NCBI GenBank assembly: GCA_018065185.1
Contig: JAGHTU010000046.1
Location: 1-64,000, forward strand
Source of the DNA: Candidatus Equicola faecalis
Lineage (GTDB): Bacteria > Bacteroidota > Bacteroidia > Bacteroidales > Bacteroidaceae
Length of the DNA stretch: 64,000 nucleotides
Direction of reading: 5' to 3'
Positions 9,559 to 20,542 of the stretch are shown piece after piece. The notes under the pieces are model-generated. The model saw only the letters and a list, made by a program, of their open reading frames with translations. It did no database searches and was not told the DNA's origin. Both the position numbers and the translations under genes were made by a program. Position 1 is the stretch's first letter; every line of letters starts with the position of its first letter.

Positions 9559-10812
9559 TTATTTATTTTCATTGGCAACCACAGCGTCTCGCCTCTTTGC
9601 AGTATGGCTCACGCTAAGAATTACTCCTATATATATACAATTTATTATCGTGGAAGTTCCTCCCTTGCTGATGAGTGGTAACGGCTGTCCTGTGACAGGA
9701 GCCACTCCCACAGCAACACACATATTGAAAAATGCCTGTGACACCAACAATAGAGCCAATCCCATTGCAAGAAAGGCAGGAAATGTATTGGCGCAATTTC
9801 TGGCAATCACCCCTGTATGGAATAACAAGAACAAATACAATGCAAGTACTATAATAGCACCTATGATTCCTGTTTCTTCTATTATTATAGCGTATATGAA
9901 GTCTGCAAATGCCTGTGGCAACCAGTCGCGGGCAACAGAATTACCAAAGCCACGCCCAATGACATTGCTTGATGCTATCGCAATACGCGAATGTGCCACC
10001 TGCCCATTCTTGTCCCAATCAAAAGTAGCAGGGTCTATCTCATCATCATTAAAGAAACTAAGAATACGTGATTTCCATGTATTGACACGATGTAAAGGGT
10101 CGTGTTCTTTTTTCTTTTCCACATTCGTAGCATCATCAACAAACTCCGTTGAATGTTCCATTGCCATAGTTTCCGATTCGGAATCTGTCTTGCCTATAAG
10201 CATCACCAACGCAACAAAGACTACGATTAGCATAATCACAAATCCCGACAATTTCAAAAGTTGCTGTGCGGGTACCCTTCCTATAATCATCATCAGAAAT
10301 ATCACTCCTCCCAAAAGAATGGCTGTGGAAAGATTTTCCGCCATTATAGGTAATATAATAGGCAGACTAATGATGAGAATAAATTTCATCGCCCGCCTGT
10401 CTGCACCTGCCTCCGTCTGCATAAAACTGAGTATTTGAGCAACAGCGAGTATCAATGTGCCTTTTGCTATCTCAGATGGCTGGAACTGAATGCCACCAAG
10501 AGGAAGCCATCTATGTGCTTCATTTGTTGCATCGCCAATAACAAACACCAAAAGAAGCATTAAAAACGATATCGGAAGAAGAAGAGGAGTGAGCAACTTA
10601 AAGTATTTGCATGATATATTAGAGACCACTAATATTGCTATCGCTCCGACAGCAAGCATACCGACATGTTTGATGATTGGACCGAAAACACCTCCCTTAT
10701 ATGTCAGAAAGCTTGAAGCACTGAAAACTTCAAGAATGCTGATAACACACAATAGGAAGAAAGTTACCCATATTGCCGTATCTCCTTTTACTATATTCCT
10801 TATCTTTGGCAT
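9559..10812 (-). CDS. ftsW: Lipid II polymerase FtsW (SEDS family)
   Basis: Multi-TM SEDS protein; GGTSTIINC near C-terminus; dcw position. Confidence 0.93.
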   Translation of the reverse strand: MPKIRNIVKGDTAIWVTFFLLCVISILEVFSASSFLTYKGGVFGPIIKHVGMLAVGAIAILVVSNISCKYFKLLTPLLLPISFLMLLLVFVIGDATNEAHRWLPLGGIQFQPSEIAKGTLILAVAQILSFMQTEAGADRRAMKFILIISLPIILPIMAENLSTAILLGGVIFLMMIIGRVPAQQLLKLSGFVIMLIVVFVALVMLIGKTDSESETMAMEHSTEFVDDATNVEKKKEHDPLHRVNTWKSRILSFFNDDEIDPATFDWDKNGQVAHSRIAIASSNVIGRGFGNSVARDWLPQAFADFIYAIIIEETGIIGAIIVLALYLFLLFHTGVIARNCANTFPAFLAMGLALLLVSQAFFNMCVAVGVAPVTGQPLPLISKGGTSTIINCIYIGVILSVSHTAKRRDAVVANENK

Positions 10813-10849
10813 AATAAAAATTCTTTCATATCTCCCAAAGGAGAAACTT

Positions 10850-12238
10850 TTATGCTATCGTCCCCCCGAGAGGATTAGAGGGTTTTTGACTATTGGCAAC
10901 TAGCGCCTTAAACTGTTCACCTCTGTCTTCCATATTCTTAAAAAGGTCAAAACTTGCACAACACGGACTCAACAGCACCGTGTCGCCCTCCTCAGCCAAA
11001 GCCTGACATTCTTGCATACATTCCTGCATATTATGAGTATCACGCACTTCACCATGAAAGTCACTGAAGAAGTCTAACAGTTTCTTATTATCAACCCCCA
11101 AGAAGACCAATGCTTTGCATTTTGCTTCCACAAGTGGCTTAATCTCATTATAGTCATTACCTTTGTCCTTCCCTCCAAGAATAAGAATGGTAGGCGAGGT
11201 CATGCTGTCAAGAGCATAATAACAGGCATCAACATTCGTTGCCTTTGAGTCATTTATATAATGTACACCATTAAAGGTGCCGACATTTTCCAGGCGGTGT
11301 TCCACACCCGTAAATGTCTCAATGGAATTCCGTATGTGCTCACAACTGACACCAGAGACCAATGCCGCAAGTCCGGCAGCGAACTGATTATACAGATTAT
11401 GCACACCTTTCAGTGCTAACTGGTCCTGTGGGATTCTCAACTCTTCACTGACTGATTCTGCCTTTGGATGCTTGATGACATATTCTCCTTCTTCCATATA
11501 TCCTATGACACCAGATTTCTTCAGTTCAGAGAAAGGACACTGATAGGAGTGAATATCATATTTCTCTAGTTCTTTCTGTATGATCGGATCATCATACCAA
11601 TAGATGAAATAATCGTCCTGTGTCTGATTCTGTGTGATACGCATCTTTGCATCCACATAGTTCTGCATGCAGTTATCATAGCGGTCAAGATGATCAGGCG
11701 TGATATTGAGCAACACAGCAACATCAGCCTTGAAATCATACATATTATCAAGCTGGAATGAACTCAATTCAATGATATAGTATTCATGTGGTTCCTCTGC
11801 CACCTGTAGTGCGAGACTGTTGCCAATGTTGCCTGCCAATCCCACATTATATCCTGCCTGACGAAAGATATGATATATGAGCGATGTTGTAGTGGTCTTT
11901 CCATTACTACCGGTGATACATATCATCTTTGCATCCGTATAACGCCCTGCAAATTCTATTTCGCTAATGACATGAATACCCTTATTCAGCACTTTCTGCA
12001 TCATCGGGCTCTCATCAGGAATACCCGGACTTTTGATAATCTCATCAGCAGAGAGGATTTTTTCGTCAGTATGTTGTCCTTCCTCCCAAGGGATATCATG
12101 TTCATCCAGAAGTTTCTTGTATTTGGCATTTATTGCACCAAAATCCGAAACAAAGACATCAAAACCTTTTGCCTTTGCCAAAACAGCAGCACCTGCTCCG
12201 CTTTCACCTGCTCCTAAAACAACTATTCTGTTCATCAT
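10850..12238 (-). CDS. murD: UDP-N-acetylmuramoylalanine--D-glutamate ligase MurD
   Basis: ITGSNGKTTTTSLIYHIF; YINDSKATN. Confidence 0.96.
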   Translation of the reverse strand: MMNRIVVLGAGESGAGAAVLAKAKGFDVFVSDFGAINAKYKKLLDEHDIPWEEGQHTDEKILSADEIIKSPGIPDESPMMQKVLNKGIHVISEIEFAGRYTDAKMICITGSNGKTTTTSLIYHIFRQAGYNVGLAGNIGNSLALQVAEEPHEYYIIELSSFQLDNMYDFKADVAVLLNITPDHLDRYDNCMQNYVDAKMRITQNQTQDDYFIYWYDDPIIQKELEKYDIHSYQCPFSELKKSGVIGYMEEGEYVIKHPKAESVSEELRIPQDQLALKGVHNLYNQFAAGLAALVSGVSCEHIRNSIETFTGVEHRLENVGTFNGVHYINDSKATNVDACYYALDSMTSPTILILGGKDKGNDYNEIKPLVEAKCKALVFLGVDNKKLLDFFSDFHGEVRDTHNMQECMQECQALAEEGDTVLLSPCCASFDLFKNMEDRGEQFKALVANSQKPSNPLGGTIA

Positions 12239-13524
12239 CTAATCTTCAGCGTTATAATGGTTAATGCAGCCATAATGATTGTTGCAATCCAGAAACGTAC
12301 CACTATCTTCGATTCATGAAACACATTCTGTGATTTCTTGAATATATATCTACATTCCGGATCAAGTTGTAAAAGCTGTGTGCGGAAATGGTCATGTATA
12401 GGTGTACGCTTGAATATCCTTTGCTTCACACCGCGTCTTTTGCCCAACTTGAACCATTCCACCTGAAGGATGACACTAAGACTTTCTATAAAGAAGATTC
12501 CACAAAGCAATGGCAACAACAACTCTTTATGTATGCAGATAGCACACACACCGATCAAGCCACCTATTGTGAGTGAACCCGTATCACCCATGAATATCTG
12601 TGCAGGATATGCATTGTACCAAAGGAAACCCACCAAAGCACCTACGAAGGCACACATAAAGACTACAAGTTCCTGTGTGCCCGGTATATACATTATGTTC
12701 AGATATGTGGCATATTCAATATGACTACTCACATAAGCCAAAATGCCTAATGCAATACCTATGATGGCCGAATTACCTGCACACATCCCATCCATACCAT
12801 CATTCAGGTTTGCTCCGTTGGAAACAGCCGTTACCACCAAAATTGTAATGATGATAATAAATATCCATCCGGCAATATCCTTATACTGACCGAGAAATGA
12901 GAAAATATCGGTATAGTCCAAATTATGATTCTTTACAAATGGGATAGTTGTCTTTGTGGATTTTGACAGTTCTGCCTTGTGCAATACTTCTACACTCTGT
13001 TCCATCGGTATCACCACCTCTGTCTTTTCCTTCATCTCCACATTCTCACGGATAACAGCATCGGGACTCAGGTAGAGTGTAAGACCAACAATCAAACCGA
13101 GTCCTACCTGCCCCAGAATCTTGAATTTACCACTAAGTCCATCTTTGTTCTTCCTGAATATCTTGATATAATCATCTAGAAATCCAAGTACGCCAAGCCA
13201 TAATGTAGTCACTATCATCAAAATGAGATAAACATTTCTCAATCTGCCAAGTAACAGCACTGGCACAAGAATAGAAACGATGATGATTACCCCACCCATT
13301 GACGGCACACCAATCTTCTGCAGTCCGAATGGATCTATCTTAGGGTCACGCTGTGTCTCGTTGATATTCTTCCTATGCAAATATTTAATGAAATGCTCTC
13401 CGAACCATGCAGAGATAACAAGTGATAGTATCAAAGCCAATAATGCCCTGAAAGAGATATAACTCCACAGATGTGAACCTATGACCCCGAATTGATCTAA
13501 TAATCTAAAAAGATAATACAGCAT
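12235..13524 (-). CDS. mraY: Phospho-MurNAc-pentapeptide transferase MraY
   Basis: NLNDGMDGMCAG, FMGDTGSLTIGG. Confidence 0.96.
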   Translation of the reverse strand: MLYYLFRLLDQFGVIGSHLWSYISFRALLALILSLVISAWFGEHFIKYLHRKNINETQRDPKIDPFGLQKIGVPSMGGVIIIVSILVPVLLLGRLRNVYLILMIVTTLWLGVLGFLDDYIKIFRKNKDGLSGKFKILGQVGLGLIVGLTLYLSPDAVIRENVEMKEKTEVVIPMEQSVEVLHKAELSKSTKTTIPFVKNHNLDYTDIFSFLGQYKDIAGWIFIIIITILVVTAVSNGANLNDGMDGMCAGNSAIIGIALGILAYVSSHIEYATYLNIMYIPGTQELVVFMCAFVGALVGFLWYNAYPAQIFMGDTGSLTIGGLIGVCAICIHKELLLPLLCGIFFIESLSVILQVEWFKLGKRRGVKQRIFKRTPIHDHFRTQLLQLDPECRYIFKKSQNVFHESKIVVRFWIATIIMAALTIITLKIR

Positions 13525-13538
13525 ATCGTCTTCTTTTT

Positions 13539-15008
13539 TTAACGGAGGTTGAATATTTCCTTCAATACTTCCCTATCATCAAAATGATGTCTGACTCCCT
13601 TTATCTCTTGATAGTTTTCATGTCCCTTGCCTGCTACAAGAATGACATCACCTGGTTGAGCCATGACACAAGCTGTGCGGATTGCCTCTTTACGATCTAC
13701 GATAGAAAGCACTTTTTTCATCTGCCGTGCATCAATACCTGCCAACATGTCGTTTATTATGTCTTGAGGCTCCTCACCACGAGGGTTATCACTGGTGAAA
13801 ATCACCTTATCACTCTGACGCACAGCCTCCTGTGCCATAAGCGGACGCTTTCCCTGATCCCTGTTGCCACCGGCACCACACACCGTGATGATTTGCGATG
13901 TAGGCTTGATACATCCGCTATTCATTACCTCACGAATAGCGGTCAGCACATTTGCCAAGGCATCTGGAGTGTGTGCATAATCAACCAGTGCCGTGATTCC
14001 GTCTTCACTGCGTATCGGTTCAAGTCGGCCACTAACACTCTTCAATGTACTGAGCACCAAAAGTATGTCCTCCGTCTGTTGCCCTAACATGACAGATGCT
14101 CCATAAACAGCAAGCAGATTACTTACATTGAATTTCCCTATAAACTGCACATTTAATTCACGGCCGACCATATCAAGCAACATACCGTCAAAATGACATT
14201 CAAGCACTTTTGCCTTAAAATCTGCCATATTATGCTGTGAGTAGGTCTTGACCTGAGCCTTCGTGTTCTGTACCATGAACATGCCATTTCTGTCATCTGC
14301 ATTTGTCACAGCAAAAGCATCCTTACCCAAAGAGTCAAAAAATTTCTTTTTGGCATCGCGGTAATTTTCGAATGTCTTATGATAGTCCAAATGGTCGCGT
14401 GTGAGATTCGTAAATATACCTCCCGCAAAGGTCAATCCACCGATGCGGTCCTGATCAATAGCATGTGAAGAACATTCCATAAACACATATTTGCATCCTG
14501 CCTCCACCATTCCAGCCAGCAACCGGTTGAGTTCGATAGGATCAGGAGTGGTATGGTCTGTCGGAACAGCTACATTCTCGATATAGTTACATACGGTGGA
14601 AAGAAGACCACATTTATATCCGAACCTACGGAACATATTATATAATAATGTAGCGATGGTGGTCTTACCATTTGTACCGGTGACACCCACCAGTTTCAGT
14701 TTCTTTGACGGTTCGCCATAAAACACCGTTGCCACCTTACCAGCGTCAACAGATGTAGAATCCACCTTAACATAAGTAATACCAGAAATTCTTTCCAAAG
14801 GAATCTCCTGACACAGAATAGCAACAGCACCCAAGGCTATTGCCTTGTCAATATAATTATGACCATCCACCTGAGTTCCCTTGATGGCAATAAACATATG
14901 TCCTTTTTCAATGCCCCTTGAATCAATGTTTACACCAGTGATATCTATATCAACGTCACCATTGATTTCAGAAGGGGAAATGTTCCTTATGAGTTCACTG
15001 AGTTTCAT
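13539..15008 (-). CDS. murE: UDP-MurNAc-tripeptide synthetase MurE
   Basis: [27 protein letters not shown]; start set at MKLSEL. Confidence 0.95.
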   Translation of the reverse strand: MKLSELIRNISPSEINGDVDIDITGVNIDSRGIEKGHMFIAIKGTQVDGHNYIDKAIALGAVAILCQEIPLERISGITYVKVDSTSVDAGKVATVFYGEPSKKLKLVGVTGTNGKTTIATLLYNMFRRFGYKCGLLSTVCNYIENVAVPTDHTTPDPIELNRLLAGMVEAGCKYVFMECSSHAIDQDRIGGLTFAGGIFTNLTRDHLDYHKTFENYRDAKKKFFDSLGKDAFAVTNADDRNGMFMVQNTKAQVKTYSQHNMADFKAKVLECHFDGMLLDMVGRELNVQFIGKFNVSNLLAVYGASVMLGQQTEDILLVLSTLKSVSGRLEPIRSEDGITALVDYAHTPDALANVLTAIREVMNSGCIKPTSQIITVCGAGGNRDQGKRPLMAQEAVRQSDKVIFTSDNPRGEEPQDIINDMLAGIDARQMKKVLSIVDRKEAIRTACVMAQPGDVILVAGKGHENYQEIKGVRHHFDDREVLKEIFNLR

Positions 15009-15022
15009 ATATCGTGTTTTTA

Positions 15023-17089
15023 TTATTTCATCTCTAATCTGCAAACCATGCCTCGCCGGATATGATTACCAGCCGGAATGCTCTGTGCTACCACCTGACC
15101 ACGTCCACTGATTTTGATTTTCAGTCCACATTTCTCAAGCATACAGACCACGTCGCGTGCGCCCATTCCCTTGACATCTGGCATGATACCTTTTTTACAG
15201 TTCACGCGTGGTTGATGATGCAATACATCAATCCCTAATGCACGGACCACATGATTTATATGAGTCGCGCCATTATCTCTTTTAAGTGCTGGTCGGGAAT
15301 CTGATGATGTGCTCCGCACATCTATTATGTCACGTTTCATGATATCAGCCATCACACCTTCGGCAATTTCCTTGAACACCGGTCCTGCCTGCGATCCACC
15401 AGATGCCACTCCACCATGTTTCAAAAAACATACTATGCAACTGTACATCGGCTTGTCGGCAGGGAAATAACCCGCAAAACTCACCAAGTGATCTCCCGTC
15501 TTATACCCAGCCTTTCCACTTGACACCTGTGCTGTTCCCGTCTTTCCTGCCACCTGGAAGAGTTCACTTCCTGCTTTCTTACCAAGTCCTTGACTGACAA
15601 CATGACGAAGCACCGTCTGCACTTTTTTCAATGTCTGCTCACTGCATATCTTATCCCGCAGAACAACCGTAGGAAATTCTTCCTCCACAGCCTCGTCTCG
15701 TAGCAATTCTGTAACAAAACGTGGCTGTACCATTTTTCCACCATTTGCTATCGCATTATAGAAAGTAAGTGTTGTGATTGGTGTCAAAGAGGTTTCATAC
15801 CCTATACTCATCCATGGCAAGGTGGCCCTTGACCAATCACGGCGTTCATGTGGTCCATAGACAGAGGCTCGCGTATAACCCTGGAAAGGAAGATGCAAAT
15901 CTTCGGCAATACCGATGCGATGCAGACCATCAACAAACCGCTGAGGATCATCCTTATAATATTTGTTTATCACCTTACTGATACCGATATTTGAACTCAC
16001 CTCCATAGCTCGTGCTAAAGATATCGTATGATAGCCACCTTTACGCCAATTGTGGTCTCTCATATCGACAGAATAAATATGCCACACACCATTACCGGTT
16101 TCTATTATCTCTGTAGTGTCACACATCCCATCATCAAGAGCCACCATCAGCGAAGCTGTCTTGAACACCGAACCAGGTTCATAAACGTCCTTTATAGCAT
16201 TATTCTTGACCTCACGATATTGCGAATCACTACATTTTGTAAGATTAACTATCGCTTTCATGTCACCGGTGCTGCACTCCATCACCATGGCAATACCCAG
16301 TTTTGCATCTATCTCTTCCGCTTTTGCCATGACAGCCTGCTCTGCAAGGTCCTGTATCTTGATATCAATAGTTGTAACTACATCCAACCCATTCTCGGCT
16401 TCCTGATAAGGAATAGCCACAAAGCCATTCATAACCTTGCGCTTTCTCTTGTATCCACATTTCCCTCGCAAAAGAGAATCAAAAGACAGTTCCAGACCAT
16501 AACGTGCAGAATCCTTCGCTCCATAGAGCGCACCGACCGTTCTGCTGGCAAGTGTCTCAAACGGACGCACTCGCGAAGGATGTTCCTCTACATGAAATCC
16601 ACCTTTATTCTGATTCAGGCAAAACATTGGCAACCGTTTGACCTCTGTATATGTATTATAATCTATACGCCTTGGCCATAACAGCATATGACGCTCCGAC
16701 TTTCTCCGTCCCTCCTGCAGTTTGCGGCGAAACTGTGATGCCGACATCTCCGGGAAAATCCTATGAAGCCCGTTACATATCGAGTCCATATCCGCAAGCC
16801 ACATTGAGTCACGGTCTTTCTGCGATCCAGCTACGAAATCCATGTATATATTGTATTGTGGCAACGAACTGGCTAATACCTCTCTATTGCAACTCAATAT
16901 ATTACCACGGTCAGGATAGTCAATGATACTGTCGTTCTTCAACTTTCCTGCCAACGTCATCCACTTGCCACTATCCACTGTCATAATCTTAAGCATTGAG
17001 CCCAAAATAAGTATGGCTATCACAACAAATATGTATGATATCCATCTGTATCTTCTAATGCTTGTATGATTATCTGTATGTTTCATCAA
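15023..17089 (-). CDS. ftsI: Class B penicillin-binding protein FtsI with PASTA-like C-terminus
   Basis: Transpeptidase motifs ([18 protein letters not shown]); C-terminal [26 protein letters not shown]. Confidence 0.94.
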   Translation of the reverse strand: MMKHTDNHTSIRRYRWISYIFVVIAILILGSMLKIMTVDSGKWMTLAGKLKNDSIIDYPDRGNILSCNREVLASSLPQYNIYMDFVAGSQKDRDSMWLADMDSICNGLHRIFPEMSASQFRRKLQEGRRKSERHMLLWPRRIDYNTYTEVKRLPMFCLNQNKGGFHVEEHPSRVRPFETLASRTVGALYGAKDSARYGLELSFDSLLRGKCGYKRKRKVMNGFVAIPYQEAENGLDVVTTIDIKIQDLAEQAVMAKAEEIDAKLGIAMVMECSTGDMKAIVNLTKCSDSQYREVKNNAIKDVYEPGSVFKTASLMVALDDGMCDTTEIIETGNGVWHIYSVDMRDHNWRKGGYHTISLARAMEVSSNIGISKVINKYYKDDPQRFVDGLHRIGIAEDLHLPFQGYTRASVYGPHERRDWSRATLPWMSIGYETSLTPITTLTFYNAIANGGKMVQPRFVTELLRDEAVEEEFPTVVLRDKICSEQTLKKVQTVLRHVVSQGLGKKAGSELFQVAGKTGTAQVSSGKAGYKTGDHLVSFAGYFPADKPMYSCIVCFLKHGGVASGGSQAGPVFKEIAEGVMADIMKRDIIDVRSTSSDSRPALKRDNGATHINHVVRALGIDVLHHQPRVNCKKGIMPDVKGMGARDVVCMLEKCGLKIKISGRGQVVAQSIPAGNHIRRGMVCRLEMK

Positions 17090-17092
17090 TCA

Positions 17093-17515
17093 TTAATTGA
17101 CTTCCACAACGTAAGGTGGTATATTTCTCTTAGTGAATATTGTATCGTACTTTTCTTCCAACAGTTTTATAAGTTTACTCTGTCTGGTTTTCCCTGTCAA
17201 CTGACTTGAACTTGTCAGGGCTTTATATTTTGCATCCACCAATACTGTTTCCAGTTTGTCTATCTCCCGTATTTTGCGCTCGTTAATATAACCTATTGAG
17301 ATGTCTATAAATAATATCAAAGTGATAATGCTTATCAGCCACATCTGTTTCTTTAAAATTTCAGAAACAAGGATATCACCACCGATAATCCTCTGAAACG
17401 ACAATTTGCCGCGCATGGTATCCTCATCGCTACTAAGGTCCTTTATGCGCTTCAATGCACGCTCTCGGTTCTTATCCGGTTGCTCGTTCTTATTTATGAT
17501 ATACTCATCGTTCAT
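17093..17515 (-). CDS. FtsL-like single-TM division protein
   Basis: One TM, small, between rsmH and ftsI. Confidence 0.7.
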   Translation of the reverse strand: MNDEYIINKNEQPDKNRERALKRIKDLSSDEDTMRGKLSFQRIIGGDILVSEILKKQMWLISIITLILFIDISIGYINERKIREIDKLETVLVDAKYKALTSSSQLTGKTRQSKLIKLLEEKYDTIFTKRNIPPYVVEVN

Positions 17516-18423
17516 CTCTTGACTGCAATTCTGAGTTTGGCACTGCGGCTACGTGGATTTATCGTCTGCTCCTCTATACCGGCAGTCTGCACCTTCGCCA
17601 GTTTTCCGAACACCGTATTAACCCTACCAAAGAAATCCTGCTCCTGAATGCCATTCACATTTCCACTTTTCATCAGATTCTTCACCATCCTATCCTCCAA
17701 ACTATGATAAGTGATGACTACAAGCCTACCACCTTCCTTCAACAGTTCCGTTGCTGCATCAAGCATCTCCCTGAGAGCTTGCATCTCCTGATTCACTTCT
17801 ATGCGGACTGCCTGAAACAGACGTGCTGCATCCTTTTTCATCCCCGGTGTCAGCTCTTTCGTCCCCCAAACAGCCTCTATCAGTTGGGAGGTGGTCTTTA
17901 TCTCGTGCTCTTTTCTGTATCGTACTACGCGTGTTGCCACATGAGTGGCATCCTTTATCTCGCCATACAGGGCAAACATCTTTCCCAAACGCTCTTCATC
18001 ATACTCCTGCAGGATGTCCGCTGCCGTAAGACCGGAACGGTTGTTCATCCGCATATCCAATGGTGCATCATAACGGAAGGAGAAACCACGCTTCTCATCA
18101 TCGAAATGATGACTTGACACCCCAAGGTCTGCTATCACTCCCGACAGTTTATCCTCTCCATAATATCTCATCCAGTTTTTCAAGTAACGGAAATTACTAC
18201 GTACGAATACGAACCGCTTATCTTCTACGATGTTCTGCTCCGCATCCTTATCCTGGTCAAAGCCATATAGCCTTGAATCAGGCGACAATCGTTTAAGTAT
18301 TTCCCTTGAATGGCCACCGCCACCAAATGTTACATCCACATACGTACCTTCGCCACACAAAAGCCCATCTACGCTTTCGTTGAGCATTACCGGCACATGA
18401 TATATCTCAGGATTGTCTGTCAT
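17512..18423 (-). CDS. rsmH: 16S rRNA m4C1402 methyltransferase RsmH (MraW)
   Basis: HVPVMLNESVDGL, DVTFGGGGHSREIL, YHSLEDRMVK. Confidence 0.96.
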   Translation of the reverse strand: MTDNPEIYHVPVMLNESVDGLLCGEGTYVDVTFGGGGHSREILKRLSPDSRLYGFDQDKDAEQNIVEDKRFVFVRSNFRYLKNWMRYYGEDKLSGVIADLGVSSHHFDDEKRGFSFRYDAPLDMRMNNRSGLTAADILQEYDEERLGKMFALYGEIKDATHVATRVVRYRKEHEIKTTSQLIEAVWGTKELTPGMKKDAARLFQAVRIEVNQEMQALREMLDAATELLKEGGRLVVITYHSLEDRMVKNLMKSGNVNGIQEQDFFGRVNTVFGKLAKVQTAGIEEQTINPRSRSAKLRIAVKR

Positions 18424-18872
18424 TCTTTATTTGTCGTCATCTGCTGTTCCAATTCATCAGCAAACTCGTCTTGTGCCAGCATACCACCAGCAAGCATCTC
18501 TGGATCCCAGATTTCTATCACATCGCCCATCCCGACGAAATGAACATCGTGAGATATCTTGGCACACTTCCTATAACGCTCTGGTATCAGGAAACGCCCA
18601 TTACTGTCAAGGGTCAGCGTCACGATATTACATACAAACTGACGATACAACATCTGCTGACGCCTGTCCCAACGGTCAAGCTTTGCGCGCATCTCGTCCA
18701 TCTGCTGATCCCATACCGAACCAGGATATAACACTAGACAGGAATTAAAGACATCCATACGCAGGATGATACGCTCCTCACCACCCATCTGCAATTCCTT
18801 GCGGAACGTGGCAGGCAAGAAGACTCTTCCCTTTGCATCAGTCCTTGCTTCTATGTCGCCCAAAAATCTCAT
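18420..18872 (-). CDS. mraZ: Transcriptional regulator MraZ
   Basis: FLGDIEARTDAKGRVFLPATFRK; second DSNGRFLIPERYRK repeat. Confidence 0.95.
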   Translation of the reverse strand: MRFLGDIEARTDAKGRVFLPATFRKELQMGGEERIILRMDVFNSCLVLYPGSVWDQQMDEMRAKLDRWDRRQQMLYRQFVCNIVTLTLDSNGRFLIPERYRKCAKISHDVHFVGMGDVIEIWDPEMLAGGMLAQDEFADELEQQMTTNKE

Positions 18873-18902
18873 ATATATTCTCGTTTGTTAACAAATCCTT
18901 TG

Positions 18903-18910
18903 CAAAGATA
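18903..18910 (-). promoter_or_regulatory. Bacteroidetes -7 box (TATCTTTG) for mraZ
   Basis: Plus strand caaagata; TAnnTTTG consensus; ~30 nt upstream of mraZ start. Confidence 0.5.
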
Positions 18911-18929
18911 TATAAAAAATTTCTGCATC

Positions 18930-18944
18930 CCCCACAATTCCCCA
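18930..18944 (-). promoter_or_regulatory. Putative MraZ operator, TGGGG-N5-TGGGG
   Basis: Plus-strand cccca at 18930-18934 and 18940-18944, 10-bp phase, upstream of mraZ. Confidence 0.55.
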
Positions 18945-19238
18945 CTTTTTTGAACGCCCCAAATAACAAAACCCACAAAAGCGTCAATTCTTTTTGATTA
19001 TCAACACGTTGCAGGGAATATGTTTTTCAACATAAATGTGCATTTCTTTTGCAAAACAAAGCAATTATAAGCACTACAAGCGCATATTTACGCACATTTT
19101 CAAAAATACACGCTTGGTGGGGAACAAATCCCATAAACTGCGCAATCAATAGTTAAAAACGAGTGATTTAAACCCCTAGTTCTACGAAAATACTCCTTTT
19201 GTAACTGTTAATAAATACGAGTTTTCTCATCTCTGCCT

Positions 19239-19374
19239 CCTCGTCTTCCGCTCGGAGCCTACAAATCGTCGTGACAAGTTGATGAAATCGTCGTGACAAG
19301 TTGGGCAAATCGTCGTGACAATTTGATGAAATCGTCGTGACAAGTTGGAGGCTCCGAGCGGAAGACGGCGAGGC
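19239..19374. repeat. 22-bp x4 tandem array enclosed by 19-bp perfect inverted repeat
   Basis: Arms cgtcttccgctcggagcct (19242-19260) and aggctccgagcggaagacg (19349-19367); units start at 19263, 19285, 19307, 19329. Confidence 0.9.
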
Positions 19375-19474
19375 TTCGGTTGCTCGACTTTGAGTTGTCG
19401 TACGGCAAAAGGCGGCTCTTAAAGGGTTAAAAAGTGCCACATTTATAAAGGGAGAAAATCAAAAAAGGCGAATG

Positions 19475-20542
19475 TTATTCATTCGACTTATGTAAGGTTG
19501 AAAGCAAACCACATGCTGCCATGATATCTTCACCACGCGAGGCACGTATGGTTGTAAAGATACCATGCGAGGTAAGATAGTCGCGCATCATCTCAAGGCA
19601 ACTTTCATCCGTAGGCGGAAGACTGACATCCGGTATCTTATGCCAGCGTATCAGGTTCAGGCGGCAATCAAGCGGAGAAAGCAGTCGGACAAGTTCTTTT
19701 AGATGCAAAGAAGTGTCGTTCAAACCGCTAAAAACAGTGTATTCAAACGACAAACGACGTTGTCTTACATCACGTCCGTTGCGAGAAAAATAATGCTTCA
19801 ACTCCTGCACCATCTGCTCTATACCATAAGCTTTCTCGGAAGGCATCAGTTGCAGGCGCTGCTCAGGAATAGGAGAATGTAAAGAGATGGCAAGATGGCA
19901 TTGGCTCTCCTCTAGATAACGTCGCATACCGCTACACAATCCGCACGTGCTCACCGTAATGCGCTTCGGACTCCACGCCCATCCATAATCTGCAAGAAGG
20001 ATATTTATTGACTGCAATACGGCATCAAGATTGTCCATAGGTTCTCCTTGCCCCATATAGACAATATTTGTTAGGAATTCTCCATTAGAAGCATGAAGAC
20101 CATTCACCGAAAAGATCTGATTCAATATGTCTGCAGCTAAAAGGTTGCCATGAAAACCCTGTTTGCCCGTTTGGCAGAACACACAATTCATCTTACATCC
20201 CACCTGACACGACACGCACAGCGTTGCCCGTTCATGGTCTGGAATCATCACCGTTTCCACATATCCGCCGGCAAGGGTCTGAAACATATATTTCTCCGTA
20301 CCGTCAACTGAGGTCAGACGTTCTGTAGGAGCCGACCGACCGATGATGCAATGCTCCCCAAGCAGACCGCGGTTCCTGAGAGATATGTCAGTCATCTCAT
20401 CAAACGAGCTCACCTGTTTCTGGTAAAGCCATTTCGCAATCTGTTTGCCTACAAAACGTGGCATCCCAAAAGTTGCAACAAGCCTCTGCAACTCATCAAC
20501 AGACATACCAAGAAGAATTGTTTTACCCTCTACCAGTTCCAT
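19475..20542 (-). CDS. rlmN: 23S rRNA/tRNA adenine-C2 methyltransferase RlmN (radical SAM)
   Basis: CQVGCKMNCVFCQTGKQGF; NIVYMGQGEPMDN; LAISLHSP. Confidence 0.95.
   Translation of the reverse strand: MELVEGKTILLGMSVDELQRLVATFGMPRFVGKQIAKWLYQKQVSSFDEMTDISLRNRGLLGEHCIIGRSAPTERLTSVDGTEKYMFQTLAGGYVETVMIPDHERATLCVSCQVGCKMNCVFCQTGKQGFHGNLLAADILNQIFSVNGLHASNGEFLTNIVYMGQGEPMDNLDAVLQSINILLADYGWAWSPKRITVSTCGLCSGMRRYLEESQCHLAISLHSPIPEQRLQLMPSEKAYGIEQMVQELKHYFSRNGRDVRQRRLSFEYTVFSGLNDTSLHLKELVRLLSPLDCRLNLIRWHKIPDVSLPPTDESCLEMMRDYLTSHGIFTTIRASRGEDIMAACGLLSTLHKSNE

Noticed and set aside
9482-10438. 318-aa plus-strand ORF opposite murG/ftsW
   Set aside because: Shadow of the FtsW coding strand, no domain signature
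19263-19350. CRISPR array
   Set aside because: Units are contiguous 22-mers with no spacers, and no cas genes were seen
19168-19440. 90-aa minus-strand ORF across the 22-bp array
   Set aside because: Repeat period is not a multiple of 3, so peptide repeats change frame each unit; explained by DNA repeat
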